Origin: Cryobacterium sp. PH29-G1
GTDB lineage: Bacteria; Actinomycetota; Actinomycetes; Actinomycetales; Microbacteriaceae
Length of the DNA stretch: 64,000 nt
Direction: 5' to 3'
NCBI RefSeq assembly: GCF_030063365.1
Contig: NZ_JASISY010000011.1
Span: 1 to 64,000, forward strand
Translations under genes and position numbers: made by a program
The notes under the pieces: generated by a model
Database searches by the model: none
What the model saw: only the letters and a program-made list of their open reading frames with translations
Told to the model about the DNA's origin: nothing
Shown: piece after piece, positions 18,241-26,554 of the stretch
Layout: each line of letters begins with the position of its first letter
Numbering within the stretch: position 1 is the stretch's first letter

Positions 18241-19487
18241 GCACGCCGCAGCAACAAGCATTCCTGGCCGATTTTCGCTCCATGAGCTCCTTCGGAGCCA
18301 CCGCAGGCGGCGGCGTCGACCGACAGGCCGCCACCTGGGCCGACGGCCAGACCCGAAACTGGTTTCGCGGACTCGTCGAGGGCCATGGATTTGAGGTGCG
18401 CTACGACCAGGTGGGAAACCAGTTCACTCTCGTGGAGTTTGTTCCCGGCGCCCCGTACATTGCCATCGGTTCGCACCTGGATTCGCAGCCTCTCGGCGGT
18501 CGCTTCGATGGGGCCTACGGTGTGCTGGCCGGAGCGCATGCCGCCATGCGACTGCACGAGGCTTTCCGGGTTCAGGACGAGACTCCGCTCTATAACATTG
18601 TCATCATCAACTGGTTCAACGAGGAGGGCTGCCGGTTCAAGCCTTCAATGATGGGCAGTTCCGTCTTCACCGGCAAGATCCCCGCCGCGCAAGTATTGGC
18701 CACGACGGATCCGCACGGGGTGACGGTACGCGAAGCGCTCGAGTCGATCGGAACAATCGGAGATTTCAGCCTCGACGTCGCCGCTTATCTGGAAATCCAC
18801 ATTGAGCAAGGACGCTCGTTGGAGGATGACGGGCTCAGTATCGGCCTGGTCGAATCCACGTGGGGCGCCAACAAGTACGAGTTCGTGGTGCACGGAGAGC
18901 AGGCCCACACGGGCGCCACCGTGATCGCCGACCGCTCAGACGCCCTGCTGGGCGCCTCCTCGCTGGTGGTTGCAGCTCGAGAGATTGCCAACCACTTCAC
19001 CACGGCGGAGCACATGGTCATCACCTCCTGCGGCGAGTTCACAGTGTTCCCGAACTCACCGGTTGTCGTGGCCAATCGGGTCAATCTGCTGGTGGACATT
19101 CGCAGTACTGACCCCACCGTGCTGGCCGCTGCCGATGCCGAACTGCACCGCCGGGTGGCTCAAATCGAGCAGTGGGCCGCGGTGCGAATCGAACGCGGCG
19201 CCGAGCACATCTGGGCGGCGAAAGACTACGACGCCGCGGGACTGCTGTTGGCAGCGGCCAGCGCCGAAAAATTGGGTCTGACCTACGGCACCGTTCGCAC
19301 CCGCGCCGGCCACGACTCGACGAATATGAAGGACATCGTGCCCACCATCATGCTCTTCGTGCCGAGCGCCGAGGGTATCTCGCACAACGAGCGTGAGTTC
19401 ACCGCTGACAACGACATGCTCGCCGGAGTCGATCTGCTCACCGACTTGGCCCGGCGGCTCGTCACGGGCGAACTGGTTCGCCCGTGA
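18237..19487 (+). CDS. M20-family Zn-dependent amidohydrolase (N-carbamoyl-L-amino-acid hydrolase / allantoate amidohydrolase type)
   Basis: A 416-residue protein. Metal ligands are seen in IGSHLDSQPLGGRFDGAYGV (His and bridging Asp), NWFNEEGCRF (Glu pair) and LEIHIEQG (His). RAGHDSTNMKDIVPTIMLFVPS is the usual C-terminal ligand region, here with a His. This set defines the HyuC/AllC branch of M20, which cleaves N-carbamoyl groups from amino acids or ureido acids. The ATGA overlap with the amidohydrolase gene suggests the two act in sequence: ring or amide opening, then decarbamoylation. It would release an amino acid, ammonia and CO2. Confidence 0.85.
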   Translation: MSTPQQQAFLADFRSMSSFGATAGGGVDRQAATWADGQTRNWFRGLVEGHGFEVRYDQVGNQFTLVEFVPGAPYIAIGSHLDSQPLGGRFDGAYGVLAGAHAAMRLHEAFRVQDETPLYNIVIINWFNEEGCRFKPSMMGSSVFTGKIPAAQVLATTDPHGVTVREALESIGTIGDFSLDVAAYLEIHIEQGRSLEDDGLSIGLVESTWGANKYEFVVHGEQAHTGATVIADRSDALLGASSLVVAAREIANHFTTAEHMVITSCGEFTVFPNSPVVVANRVNLLVDIRSTDPTVLAAADAELHRRVAQIEQWAAVRIERGAEHIWAAKDYDAAGLLLAAASAEKLGLTYGTVRTRAGHDSTNMKDIVPTIMLFVPSAEGISHNEREFTADNDMLAGVDLLTDLARRLVTGELVRP

Positions 19488-19539
19488 CCGGCGGCCAGTC
19501 ATCCCCAATTTTCATTAGGAGCAGCCCGAGGAGGGCATC

Positions 19540-20922
19540 GTGACCGTTTACGCCGTATCCAACCCCGCCACCGGGGAATTCGTGCAGGACTACCCCACGG
19601 CGACGACCGCCGCGGTCGAGGCCGCGGTCAACTCCACGGCAAGAGCCTACGAGACCTGGCGATACTCCGCCATCGCCGATCGGGTGAGCCTGCTGCGCCG
19701 GGTCGCCGAGCTGTACGCGACGCGACGCGACGCTCTTGCCGCCACCATCACCCGTGAAATGGGTAAAACTCTCTCGCAGGCTCGGCTTGAGGTTGACCTC
19801 GTCGTTTCGATCTACACCTACTACGCCGACAACGGTCCGAAATTCCTGCAGGACGAGGTGCTGGACGTCGTCGGCGGAGGAAGCGCTGTGGTGAGAAAAG
19901 AGGGCCTTGGCCCCATCTTCGGCATCATGCCGTGGAACTATCCGTACTACCAGGTCGCTCGTTTCGCCGCGCCCAACCTCATGAACGGCAACACGATCCT
20001 GCTCAAGCATGCCCCCCAATGCCCAGAATCTGCCCTGGCCATTGAACAGATCTTCCGGGATGCCGACGCACCGGACGGCGCCTATGTAAACGTCTTCGCC
20101 ACCAATGATCAGGCCGCCCAGATCATCGCCGACCGCCGTGTTCAGGGTGTCTCGCTGACCGGATCAGAGCGCGCGGGAGCCATCGTGGCGGAGATCGCCG
20201 GACGCAACCTCAAGAAGGTTGTGCTCGAGCTGGGGGGATCCGACGCGTTTGTGGTGTTGGAGTCGGCCGATATCCCGCACGCGGTCGAACAGGCTGTGCT
20301 TGGTCGCTTCGGCAACGCTGGGCAGGCCTGCAACGCGGCCAAACGCTTCATCGTGACCGAGGGCGTCTACGACGACTTTCTCGCGCAGTTCGCCACCGCG
20401 GTTTCCGCCATCGAGGTGGGTGACCCCCGCCTCGCGGAGACGTTCATGGGCCCTATGTCGTCGGTCGGAGCGGTCGATGGGCTCGCCGAACAGGTCGAGG
20501 ACGCCATCGGCAAGGGCGCCACGGTGGTGGTCGGTGGCGCCAGGCTGGAGCAGCCCGGCGCCTGGTACCAGCCGACCATCCTTACCGGAGTGACACCAGA
20601 AATGCGGGCGTACTCGGAAGAGCTGTTCGGTCCGGTCGCTGTGGTGCACCGGGTCGCCTCCGATGATGAGGCCGTTGAACTGGCCAACGCGTCGGTGTAC
20701 GGCCTCGGCGCGGCAATCCAGGCCACCGATCTGGCCGCCGCTGAACGGATGGCGGAGCGTCTGCAGGTGGGAATGGTCACCGTGAACGCGGCCTCCGGCA
20801 CGTCAGCGGAGTTGCCGTTCGGTGGAGTCAAGCGCAGTGGAATCGGCCGGGAGCTGGGCAAGTATGGCATGGAAGAGTTCGTCAACACCAAGCTGCTGCG
20901 CATCGCTGCGATGACCAACTGA
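19540..20922 (+). CDS. NAD(P)-dependent aldehyde dehydrogenase, succinate-semialdehyde dehydrogenase-like
   Basis: A 460-residue ALDH. The catalytic Glu is in VVLELGGSDAFV and the catalytic Cys in GNAGQACNAAKRF; the ITREMGKTLSQA and GIMPWNYPYYQ segments match the short Sad/YneI-type succinate-semialdehyde dehydrogenases. It starts at GTG 19540 with a GAGGAG ribosome-binding site six bases upstream. It is last in the catabolic cluster and would oxidise the aldehyde made by the ThDP enzyme. A 52-bp gap separates it from the M20 gene, still consistent with one transcript. Confidence 0.85.
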   Translation: MTVYAVSNPATGEFVQDYPTATTAAVEAAVNSTARAYETWRYSAIADRVSLLRRVAELYATRRDALAATITREMGKTLSQARLEVDLVVSIYTYYADNGPKFLQDEVLDVVGGGSAVVRKEGLGPIFGIMPWNYPYYQVARFAAPNLMNGNTILLKHAPQCPESALAIEQIFRDADAPDGAYVNVFATNDQAAQIIADRRVQGVSLTGSERAGAIVAEIAGRNLKKVVLELGGSDAFVVLESADIPHAVEQAVLGRFGNAGQACNAAKRFIVTEGVYDDFLAQFATAVSAIEVGDPRLAETFMGPMSSVGAVDGLAEQVEDAIGKGATVVVGGARLEQPGAWYQPTILTGVTPEMRAYSEELFGPVAVVHRVASDDEAVELANASVYGLGAAIQATDLAAAERMAERLQVGMVTVNAASGTSAELPFGGVKRSGIGRELGKYGMEEFVNTKLLRIAAMTN

Positions 20923-20941
20923 TCAAGCGCCCGCGCTGCCG

Positions 20942-21529
20942 TCAGCGCGGCTGCCGCTGCAACCAGGGCCGCAGCATCCGTGTCACCCAGGGCAGTATGA
21001 AATAGGCCATGAGCGGTGTGAGGGCGAGCGTCGTCAGCAGCACTTTGAGTGCGGTCGGGAGGGTGCCCCAGCCCGGCACGAGCCAGGGGATGAGCAGTGT
21101 GAAGGCCAGATTGACCGGAAAAAAACCCAGCCAAATGCTGATGGCTTGTTTCCACCGCGGCGGCGGTAAAAGGGACGGGGCACCGGGCGGTACCTGCTGC
21201 AGGTCGAACCAGCCCTCGATGCCGGTGCGTTTCTCCACCTGGGCGTCAAGAACGAGGTCGGTACCGGCTTCCAACCACTCGGTGCGCTCGTCGGAGTTCT
21301 CCCAGGCCTCGAGGCTTTCGGGGTTGGAGAAGCGATAGAGCATGTTCCAGGTGGCTGAGTCTTCGCTGCCGCGCACCCAGCCCGATCCGAGAAAACCCGG
21401 GTACGTGTGGGCGAGATTGATGCCGAACTGCACCCACTCGCTCGCCTCGGTGAAGCGCTCGGGGTCAACGGTGCGGGTAATGGAAACGGTGACGGATGCT
21501 GACGCCGGCGGGGGTGATGCTGGCATCAC
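20942..21529 (-). CDS. Antibiotic-biosynthesis-monooxygenase-domain protein with C-terminal membrane helices
   Basis: A 195-residue protein. Residues 10-100 form an ABM-type dimeric alpha/beta-barrel domain (ITRTVDPERFTEASEWVQ; YPGFLGSGWVR; NMLYRFSNPESLEAWENSDER). Residues ~128-185 contain two hydrophobic helices, so it is membrane-anchored with the ABM domain probably in the cytoplasm. No catalytic role is established for this architecture. It begins three bases after the xthA stop on the same strand (GTG 21529 or ATG 21526), so the two are co-transcribed. Confidence 0.75.
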   Translation of the reverse strand: MMPASPPPASASVTVSITRTVDPERFTEASEWVQFGINLAHTYPGFLGSGWVRGSEDSATWNMLYRFSNPESLEAWENSDERTEWLEAGTDLVLDAQVEKRTGIEGWFDLQQVPPGAPSLLPPPRWKQAISIWLGFFPVNLAFTLLIPWLVPGWGTLPTALKVLLTTLALTPLMAYFILPWVTRMLRPWLQRQPR

Positions 21530-21532
21530 GCT

Positions 21533-22369
21533 TTAGAAAATCATCGGGCGGTCGTCGTCATCGCCGCCGAGGTCGAGGTCGACCAGCACCGGAACATGAT
21601 CACTCGGGGCATCGCCCTTGCGCTCGTTGCGGTGGATGCTCGCATCCGTCACGAGGTCCGCGAAAGCGGGAGACCCCAGGATGAAGTCGATGCGCATGCC
21701 CTCGTTGCGTGGAAAGCGCAGCTGCTTGTAGTCCCAGAAGGTGAACCCCTCCGGCACGATCGGACGCACGACATCGGCCAGTCCGGCCTGCTCGAACGCA
21801 TCGAACGCTGCGCGCTCGGCCGCCGAAATGTGCGTGGACTGGCCCGGCACAAAGCTGGGGTCGCCCATGTCCTCATCACGCGGAGCGACATTCCAATCGC
21901 CCATCATGGCCAGAGCCAGCGCGGGGTTGGCGGCGAGCTCTTCGGCGGCGTGGGCCTCGAGGGCCTTCAGCCAGGCCAGCTTGTAGGCGTAGTGCGGGTC
22001 GTCGATCGAGCGACCGTTCGGCACGTAGAGGCTCCACAGCCGCAGGTCGTTCACGGTCACGCCGAGGGCACGCGCTTCGAGCGGCTGGTCGGGGCCGACC
22101 GCACCCTTCTCGAAGCCGGGCATCTGCGGAAAGGCGGTGACGACATCCGTCATCGGTTCGCGACTGGCAAACGCCACGCCGTTCCACTGGCTCAGGCCGT
22201 GAATGGCGAGGTCATACCCGGCGTCTTCAAATATCTGCGCCGGAAACTGCTCGGGCTTGCACTTGATCTCCTGCATGGCCAGAACGTCGATGTCTTCGCG
22301 TTCCATCCAATCGACGACTCGCCCGGAGCGGGCACGAATGGAGTTCACGTTCCAGGTGGCGATGCGCAT
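21533..22369 (-). CDS. xthA: Exodeoxyribonuclease III
   Basis: A 278-residue protein of the exonuclease III/AP-endonuclease family. Visible landmarks are MRIATWNVNSIRAR, the metal-binding Glu in AMQEIKCK, the YVPNGRSIDDPHYAYKL loop, GDWNVAPRDEDMG with the catalytic Asp and Asn, RIDFILGS, and the final SDHVPVLVDL with the Asp-His pair. It repairs abasic sites and 3' blocking groups. TAGGCT six bases before the ATG suggests a leaderless transcript, although the intervening bases also read GGAGG. Confidence 0.92.
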   Translation of the reverse strand: MRIATWNVNSIRARSGRVVDWMEREDIDVLAMQEIKCKPEQFPAQIFEDAGYDLAIHGLSQWNGVAFASREPMTDVVTAFPQMPGFEKGAVGPDQPLEARALGVTVNDLRLWSLYVPNGRSIDDPHYAYKLAWLKALEAHAAEELAANPALALAMMGDWNVAPRDEDMGDPSFVPGQSTHISAAERAAFDAFEQAGLADVVRPIVPEGFTFWDYKQLRFPRNEGMRIDFILGSPAFADLVTDASIHRNERKGDAPSDHVPVLVDLDLGGDDDDRPMIF

Positions 22370-22375
22370 GCCTCC

Positions 22376-22381
22376 AGCCTA
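22376..22381 (-). promoter_or_regulatory. Leaderless -10 box of xthA
   Basis: TAGGCT on the minus strand lies six bases before the ATG at 22369. Confidence 0.5.
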
Positions 22382-22485
22382 TAAGGGGTGAAGCGGATGC
22401 CGGCGGTAACGAATGCGCCCAGGCCCGTGTTGCGATTGAATAGACGAAACTGAATCGGTACACACCAACAGGCAGGAAGATCACG

Positions 22486-23487
22486 ATGACCCAGTTGCAG
22501 ATTGGCTACGCGGCCATGTTGGAGCAGTTCGCACCGGCCGAGGCGGTCGCGCTCTCTGCCTATGCCGAGGAACACGGCTTCACCGGCGTGATGGCGGCCG
22601 ATCACTTTCAACCGTGGGTCCCAGCCCAGGGCCAGTCCAGCTTTGTCTGGAGTGTGCTTGCTTCCATCGCCGAGCGCACCAAGGGCGACTTCGGCCCCGG
22701 CGTGACCGCCCCGACCTTTCGCTGGCACCCGGCCATGGTCGCCCAGGCCTCCGCAACTCTCGCCTCGATGTACCCCGGCCGGCACTGGCTCGGACTCGGC
22801 TCCGGCGAAGCGCTGAACGAGCACATCGTCGGCGGCTACTGGCCCGAAGCGCCCGAGCGCATCAACCGCATGTTTGAGGCCATCGAGATCATCTCGAAGC
22901 TGTTCGCCGGTTCGATTGCCGGCAAGGATGTCAAGCACTCCGGCCAGTTCTTCAAGCTCGAGTCGACGCGGCTCTGGACCATGCCCGAGGTCGCCCCCGA
23001 GATTTTGGTCGCCACCGCCGGCCCGGTCACCGCCAAGCGCGCCGGCCGACTCGCCGACGGACTCATCACGGTGGGTGCCCCGCGGGAGAAGATCTCGATG
23101 CTGTTCGGCAAGTTCGACGACGGAGCCCGCGAGGCCGGCAAGGACCCCTCGGCGATGCCGAAGGTGCTGCAACTGCACATGAGCTGGGCCGAGACCGACG
23201 AAGAAGCCATGACCAACGCGCTGCACGAGTGGCCCAACGGCGGCATGAAGTTTCCGAAGGGAGACATCCGTTCGCCGTTCGAGTTTGAGCAGATGGCCAA
23301 ACTCGTGCGCCCCGAAGACTTCGAGGGCCGCATGATCATTTCGGCCGACCCCGACGAACACCGCAAGTACATTCAGAAGTTCGTCGACCTCGGCTTCGAT
23401 CGCATCTACCTGCACAACGTCGGCCGCAATCAGAAGCAGTGGATCGACGTCTTCGGCGCATCCGTTCTGCCGAAGCTCGTTCGGTAG
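22486..23487 (+). CDS. F420-dependent LLM-class oxidoreductase, FGD-like
   Basis: A 333-residue protein of the luciferase-like F420-dependent family. It follows mycobacterial F420-dependent glucose-6-phosphate dehydrogenase along its length: LGY/IGY at the N-terminus, EQFAP, the DHFQPW loop that contacts F420, PTFRWHPA, GLGSGEALNE, and SADPDEH. The best role is F420 reduction using glucose-6-phosphate or a related substrate, though the TIGR03557-type relatives have unknown substrates. It begins an F420 operon: its stop is immediately followed by the ATG of cofE with no gap. An AGGAAG ribosome-binding site lies upstream. Confidence 0.85.
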   Translation: MTQLQIGYAAMLEQFAPAEAVALSAYAEEHGFTGVMAADHFQPWVPAQGQSSFVWSVLASIAERTKGDFGPGVTAPTFRWHPAMVAQASATLASMYPGRHWLGLGSGEALNEHIVGGYWPEAPERINRMFEAIEIISKLFAGSIAGKDVKHSGQFFKLESTRLWTMPEVAPEILVATAGPVTAKRAGRLADGLITVGAPREKISMLFGKFDDGAREAGKDPSAMPKVLQLHMSWAETDEEAMTNALHEWPNGGMKFPKGDIRSPFEFEQMAKLVRPEDFEGRMIISADPDEHRKYIQKFVDLGFDRIYLHNVGRNQKQWIDVFGASVLPKLVR

Positions 23488-24348
23488 ATGACGCACGATT
23501 CGCCGCCGCACGATTCTCGGCCCGACGCGGCGGCCGCCGAAGTCGGGGCCATGGAACTGTTCGGCCTCAAGGTGTTCACGCTCGGCGGTTTCGGCGAGAT
23601 TCGCACCGGCGATGACCTCGCCGCGCTGATTGCGGAGGCCGCGCAGTCGCGTCTGATTGACGGCGATATTGTGGCGGTAACCAGCAAGATCGTTTCCAAA
23701 GCCGAGGGACGTCTTGTCGCAGCGACCGATCGTGAGCAGGCGATCACCGACGAGACCGTGCGCGTCGTCGCGTCGCGCACCCACCCGGGCGGGGTCACTC
23801 GCATCGTGGAAAACCGGCAGGGCCTCGTGATGGCCGCGGCCGGCGTCGACACAAGCAATGCGCCCGACGGTGTGGTGCTGTTGCTTCCGGTTGATCCGGA
23901 TGCGTCGGCGCGCGCCATCTGTGCGGCCCTGCGCGAGCACACCGCGCTGCGGCTCGGCGTGGTGATCACGGACACCGCCGGCCGACCCTGGCGCGAAGGT
24001 CAAACCGATATTGCCATCGGTGCCGCCGGGCTGGCCGTGCTCGATGACCTGCGTGGCACAGTGGATGCCTCCGGGAGGCGCCTCGACGTGACGGTAGCCG
24101 CGGTCGCCGACGAGATCGCCGGCGCCGCCGACCTGGTCAAGGGCAAGACCAGCGGCAATCCCGTTGCGGTCGTGCGCGGACTCGGCCGCCTAGTCGGCGA
24201 ACTCGATAGCGTGGGCGCTCGGGCGCTGCAGCGACCGAGCTCCACCGACATGTTTCGCCTGGGCACCAATGAGGCCTACGCCGATGGCTACGCCGAGGGC
24301 TACGCTGCGGGCTTTGCCGCCGGACGGATCACCGACGAGCTGCGCTAG
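23488..24348 (+). CDS. cofE: Coenzyme F420-0:L-glutamate ligase
   Basis: A 286-residue CofE/FbiB N-domain-type ligase, which adds glutamates to F420-0. Conserved segments include LPEV-like strands ([15 protein letters not shown]), [16 protein letters not shown], the [15 protein letters not shown] stretch, and [21 protein letters not shown]. The C-terminal nitroreductase domain of mycobacterial FbiB is absent, so it is the short, CofE-like form. The C-terminus carries a repetitive [17 protein letters not shown] stretch. It is fused head-to-tail with the FGD-like gene (adjacent stop and start codons), which links it to F420 use. Confidence 0.9.
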   Translation: MTHDSPPHDSRPDAAAAEVGAMELFGLKVFTLGGFGEIRTGDDLAALIAEAAQSRLIDGDIVAVTSKIVSKAEGRLVAATDREQAITDETVRVVASRTHPGGVTRIVENRQGLVMAAAGVDTSNAPDGVVLLLPVDPDASARAICAALREHTALRLGVVITDTAGRPWREGQTDIAIGAAGLAVLDDLRGTVDASGRRLDVTVAAVADEIAGAADLVKGKTSGNPVAVVRGLGRLVGELDSVGARALQRPSSTDMFRLGTNEAYADGYAEGYAAGFAAGRITDELR

Positions 24349-24356
24349 CGGTACGG

Positions 24357-24737
24357 CTAGATCGTGATGGTGAGTGCCTGGATCAGGCCGCTCTCCGCAT
24401 CAAGCTCGAACCGGTAGTTCAGGTCGACACTGCGGCCCGGAAAGTTGCCCGCAATGCGGTTGACGACGGTCGTTGACGACTCGTCTTTGGCGGTGCGCAG
24501 CAGGGTGGTGGTGTATTCGAACTCGGCGGTGTTGCCGGCGAGCCACGTGGCGATAGCAGCCTCGCCCGTGTACGTCTTGCCGTCGTCGACGACGACCGCG
24601 TTCTCGGTGAAGGTGTGGCGAGCCGAGGCCGGCTTCGCGCTCGCGCTGCGTTCCAGGTAGGTGGTGATCGCCATGGGCAATGCGTGCGCGGTAACAGGCT
24701 GTGCGGTAACAGGCTGCGCGGTGAGTGACTCTGACAT
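24357..24737 (-). CDS. NTF2-like (SnoaL-type) protein
   Basis: A 126-residue protein with an alpha+beta-barrel NTF2-like pattern (TTYLERSASAKPASARHTFTENAVVVDDG, then strands FEYTTTLL and VDLNYRFEL). It is possibly a nuclear-transport-factor-2-like fold with no assigned reaction. It has a strong AGGAGGT ribosome-binding site. The first ~17 residues are a TAQPV duplication coded by a 15-bp repeat. It is convergent with cofE and divergent from cofC, without an obvious functional link. Confidence 0.75.
   Translation of the reverse strand: MSESLTAQPVTAQPVTAHALPMAITTYLERSASAKPASARHTFTENAVVVDDGKTYTGEAAIATWLAGNTAEFEYTTTLLRTAKDESSTTVVNRIAGNFPGRSVDLNYRFELDAESGLIQALTITI
24688..24732 (-). repeat. 15-bp tandem units in the 5' end of the NTF2-like gene
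   Basis: GCGGTAACAGGCTGT (24688-24702) and GCGGTAACAGGCTGC (24703-24717) are followed by a partial third unit. They encode the TAQPV-type N-terminal duplication. Confidence 0.8.
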
Positions 24738-24852
24738 GGGACCTCCTGGGCCGAAATCAACGTAATCGGGTCGACGGATGTGTGCGCTCGACCCTTAAGG
24801 CTACCGCGCGCCAGATCCGGGGTTCACCCCGAACCGAGTGCACGCGCGCTGG

Positions 24853-24858
24853 TAGCGT
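24853..24858 (+). promoter_or_regulatory. Leaderless -10 box of cofC
   Basis: TAGCGT lies seven bases before ATG 24866 and sets the start of cofC. Confidence 0.55.
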
Positions 24859-24865
24859 AGTGCGT

Positions 24866-25564
24866 ATGCCAGCCGCTCGCGCCCCCGCGGCCGGAAGCTG
24901 GGTCTGTGTCGTGCCCGTCAAGGGCAGTGCGAGAGCCAAGAGCCGACTCGGCGAGCTGCCGGAGGACTTCCCCGCTCGACAGCAGCTCGCCCAGGCATTC
25001 GCGCTGGACACCGTCGCGGCATTGCTTGCCGCTTCGCCGGTGGAGGGGGTTCTCGTGGTCACCGCCGACCCCGCCACGGGCACCGCTCTGGCGGCACTGG
25101 GCGCCCAGATCGTGCCAGAGCCACCGGCTGCGCTACCGGGCCTATCCGGCCGGAGCGATTCGCTCAACCTGGCCATCAGCGCGGGGATCCGCGTGGCGAA
25201 CGTGCGCTACCCGCACAGCAACGTTGCGGTGTTCACCGGTGACCTGCCCGCACTCACCGTCGGGGACGTCGAATCGGCGCTTAGCGCGGCTGCAGCCTGC
25301 GATCTCGCCATGGTCGCTGACGAGGAGGGTACCGGAACCACGGTGCTGCTCGCCCGCGCCGGCCTGCCCCTCTTGCCACGGTTTGGGCTGGGATCTCGAG
25401 CGGCCCATGAGGCTGCCGGCCACATTCCGCTCGACCTCCCCACCCACTCGTTGATCCGCCGTGACGTCGATACCGTCGACGACCTCGCCGCGGTGCTGCG
25501 ACGGGGTGTCGGCCCACACACCAGCGCACTGATCGCCCGCGGGCAGCCTGACCGGTTTCGCTGA
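24866..25564 (+). CDS. cofC: 2-phospho-L-lactate (or phosphoenolpyruvate) guanylyltransferase
   Basis: A 232-residue CofC/FbiD protein that activates phospholactate or PEP with GTP for F420-0 synthesis. The N-terminus shows the nucleotidyltransferase VVPVKGSARAKSRL signature; SDSLNLAISAG, the FTGDLPAL metal-binding region and the GTGTTVLLA and RFGLGSRAAHEAAG stretches are family-specific. The upstream frame is open to 24725, but the ATG at 24866 follows a clean leaderless -10 box. It is convergent with cofD: the stops are only six bases apart. Confidence 0.9.
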   Translation: MPAARAPAAGSWVCVVPVKGSARAKSRLGELPEDFPARQQLAQAFALDTVAALLAASPVEGVLVVTADPATGTALAALGAQIVPEPPAALPGLSGRSDSLNLAISAGIRVANVRYPHSNVAVFTGDLPALTVGDVESALSAAAACDLAMVADEEGTGTTVLLARAGLPLLPRFGLGSRAAHEAAGHIPLDLPTHSLIRRDVDTVDDLAAVLRRGVGPHTSALIARGQPDRFR

Positions 25565-25570
25565 TTCCGA

Positions 25571-26554
25571 TCAGGCGCCGAGATCCAATGCTGCCGCTGC
25601 GATCGCGGTTGTGGTGGGCAAGTCGGTCATCCAGAGCGGAACGGCGGTAGAACGGATGCCGGCAGCCGCGAGAACGGGCAGCGCCGCGGCATCCGTGACG
25701 TCAATCAGCCAGGCGTCGAGCAGCCCGCCCGCGGCACGGGCACCGTAGTGCAGCCCGACGGCTTCGGCGGAGGTCGCCACGCCGATGGTGTGCAGGCACG
25801 CGTCGGCCATGCCGCGCACGGCGGCCCCGCCAATGATGGGCGATACCCCCACAACCTGCGCGGGAGTGGACCGGAGGGCAGAACGGATGCCCGGCACCGC
25901 CGTGATCGTTCCGACGGACACCACGGGGTTCGACGGGGGCAGAATGATCAGGTCGGCGTTTTCGATCGCCTCGAGCACTCCCGGCGCGGCCACGGCATCG
26001 GCCAGGCCCACCTGCACGAACTCGGTGACCGCAATGCCGGCGCGGTACCGAACCCACCATTCCTCGAAGTGCATCAGCTCACCGGCTCGGTGCTCGTCAA
26101 TGTCTGCGGCCAGGCGCACATGCGTCTCCACCGGCTGATCGCTCATCGGCAGCAACCGGGCGCCGGGCTGCCAGCGGCGGCAGAGAAAGTCCGTCGCCTC
26201 GCTCAGAGTCGACCCGCTGCGCAGCAGATCGGTGCGCACAATGTGGGTGGCGAGGTCGAGATCGCCCAGCGTGAACCAGGACCAGCCACGGCCATAGGCG
26301 GCGATTTCGGCCGCGGCCCGCCGGGTTTCGGCGGGGCGGCCCCAGCCCTGTTCTTCGTTGATGCCGCCGCCGAGGGTGTACATGACGGTGTCGAGGTCGG
26401 GGCAAATGCGCAGCCCGTCCAGCCACATGTCGTCGCCGGTGTTCACCACCACCGTGACGGCCGCCTCCGGCGCCACCCCGGCGAGGTGGCCCAGCAGCCC
26501 GCGGGTGAACCGGGCGCCGCCAACGCCACCGGCCAAAACGGTCACATTCTTCAT
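25571..26554 (-). CDS. cofD: 2-phospho-L-lactate transferase
   Basis: A 327-residue CofD/FbiA protein, which transfers the phospholactyl (or phosphoenolpyruvyl) group to Fo to give F420-0 (or dehydro-F420-0). The N-terminal TVLAGGVGGARFTRGLLGH is the nucleotide-binding signature; VNTGDDMWLDGLRICPDLDTVMYTLGG follows, and ILPPSNPVVSVGTI lies in the C-terminal half. ATG 26554 overlaps the stop of the upstream ABC ATPase gene (ATGA at 26551-26554). Thus cofD is translationally coupled to the transporter genes, strong context that they handle an F420 precursor. Confidence 0.92.
   Translation of the reverse strand: MKNVTVLAGGVGGARFTRGLLGHLAGVAPEAAVTVVVNTGDDMWLDGLRICPDLDTVMYTLGGGINEEQGWGRPAETRRAAAEIAAYGRGWSWFTLGDLDLATHIVRTDLLRSGSTLSEATDFLCRRWQPGARLLPMSDQPVETHVRLAADIDEHRAGELMHFEEWWVRYRAGIAVTEFVQVGLADAVAAPGVLEAIENADLIILPPSNPVVSVGTITAVPGIRSALRSTPAQVVGVSPIIGGAAVRGMADACLHTIGVATSAEAVGLHYGARAAGGLLDAWLIDVTDAAALPVLAAAGIRSTAVPLWMTDLPTTTAIAAAALDLGA

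Noticed and set aside
25561-25574. Terminator between convergent cofC and cofD
   Set aside because: Only a 5-bp CTGAT/ATCAG stem with a four-base loop and no T-run is present; too weak to call.
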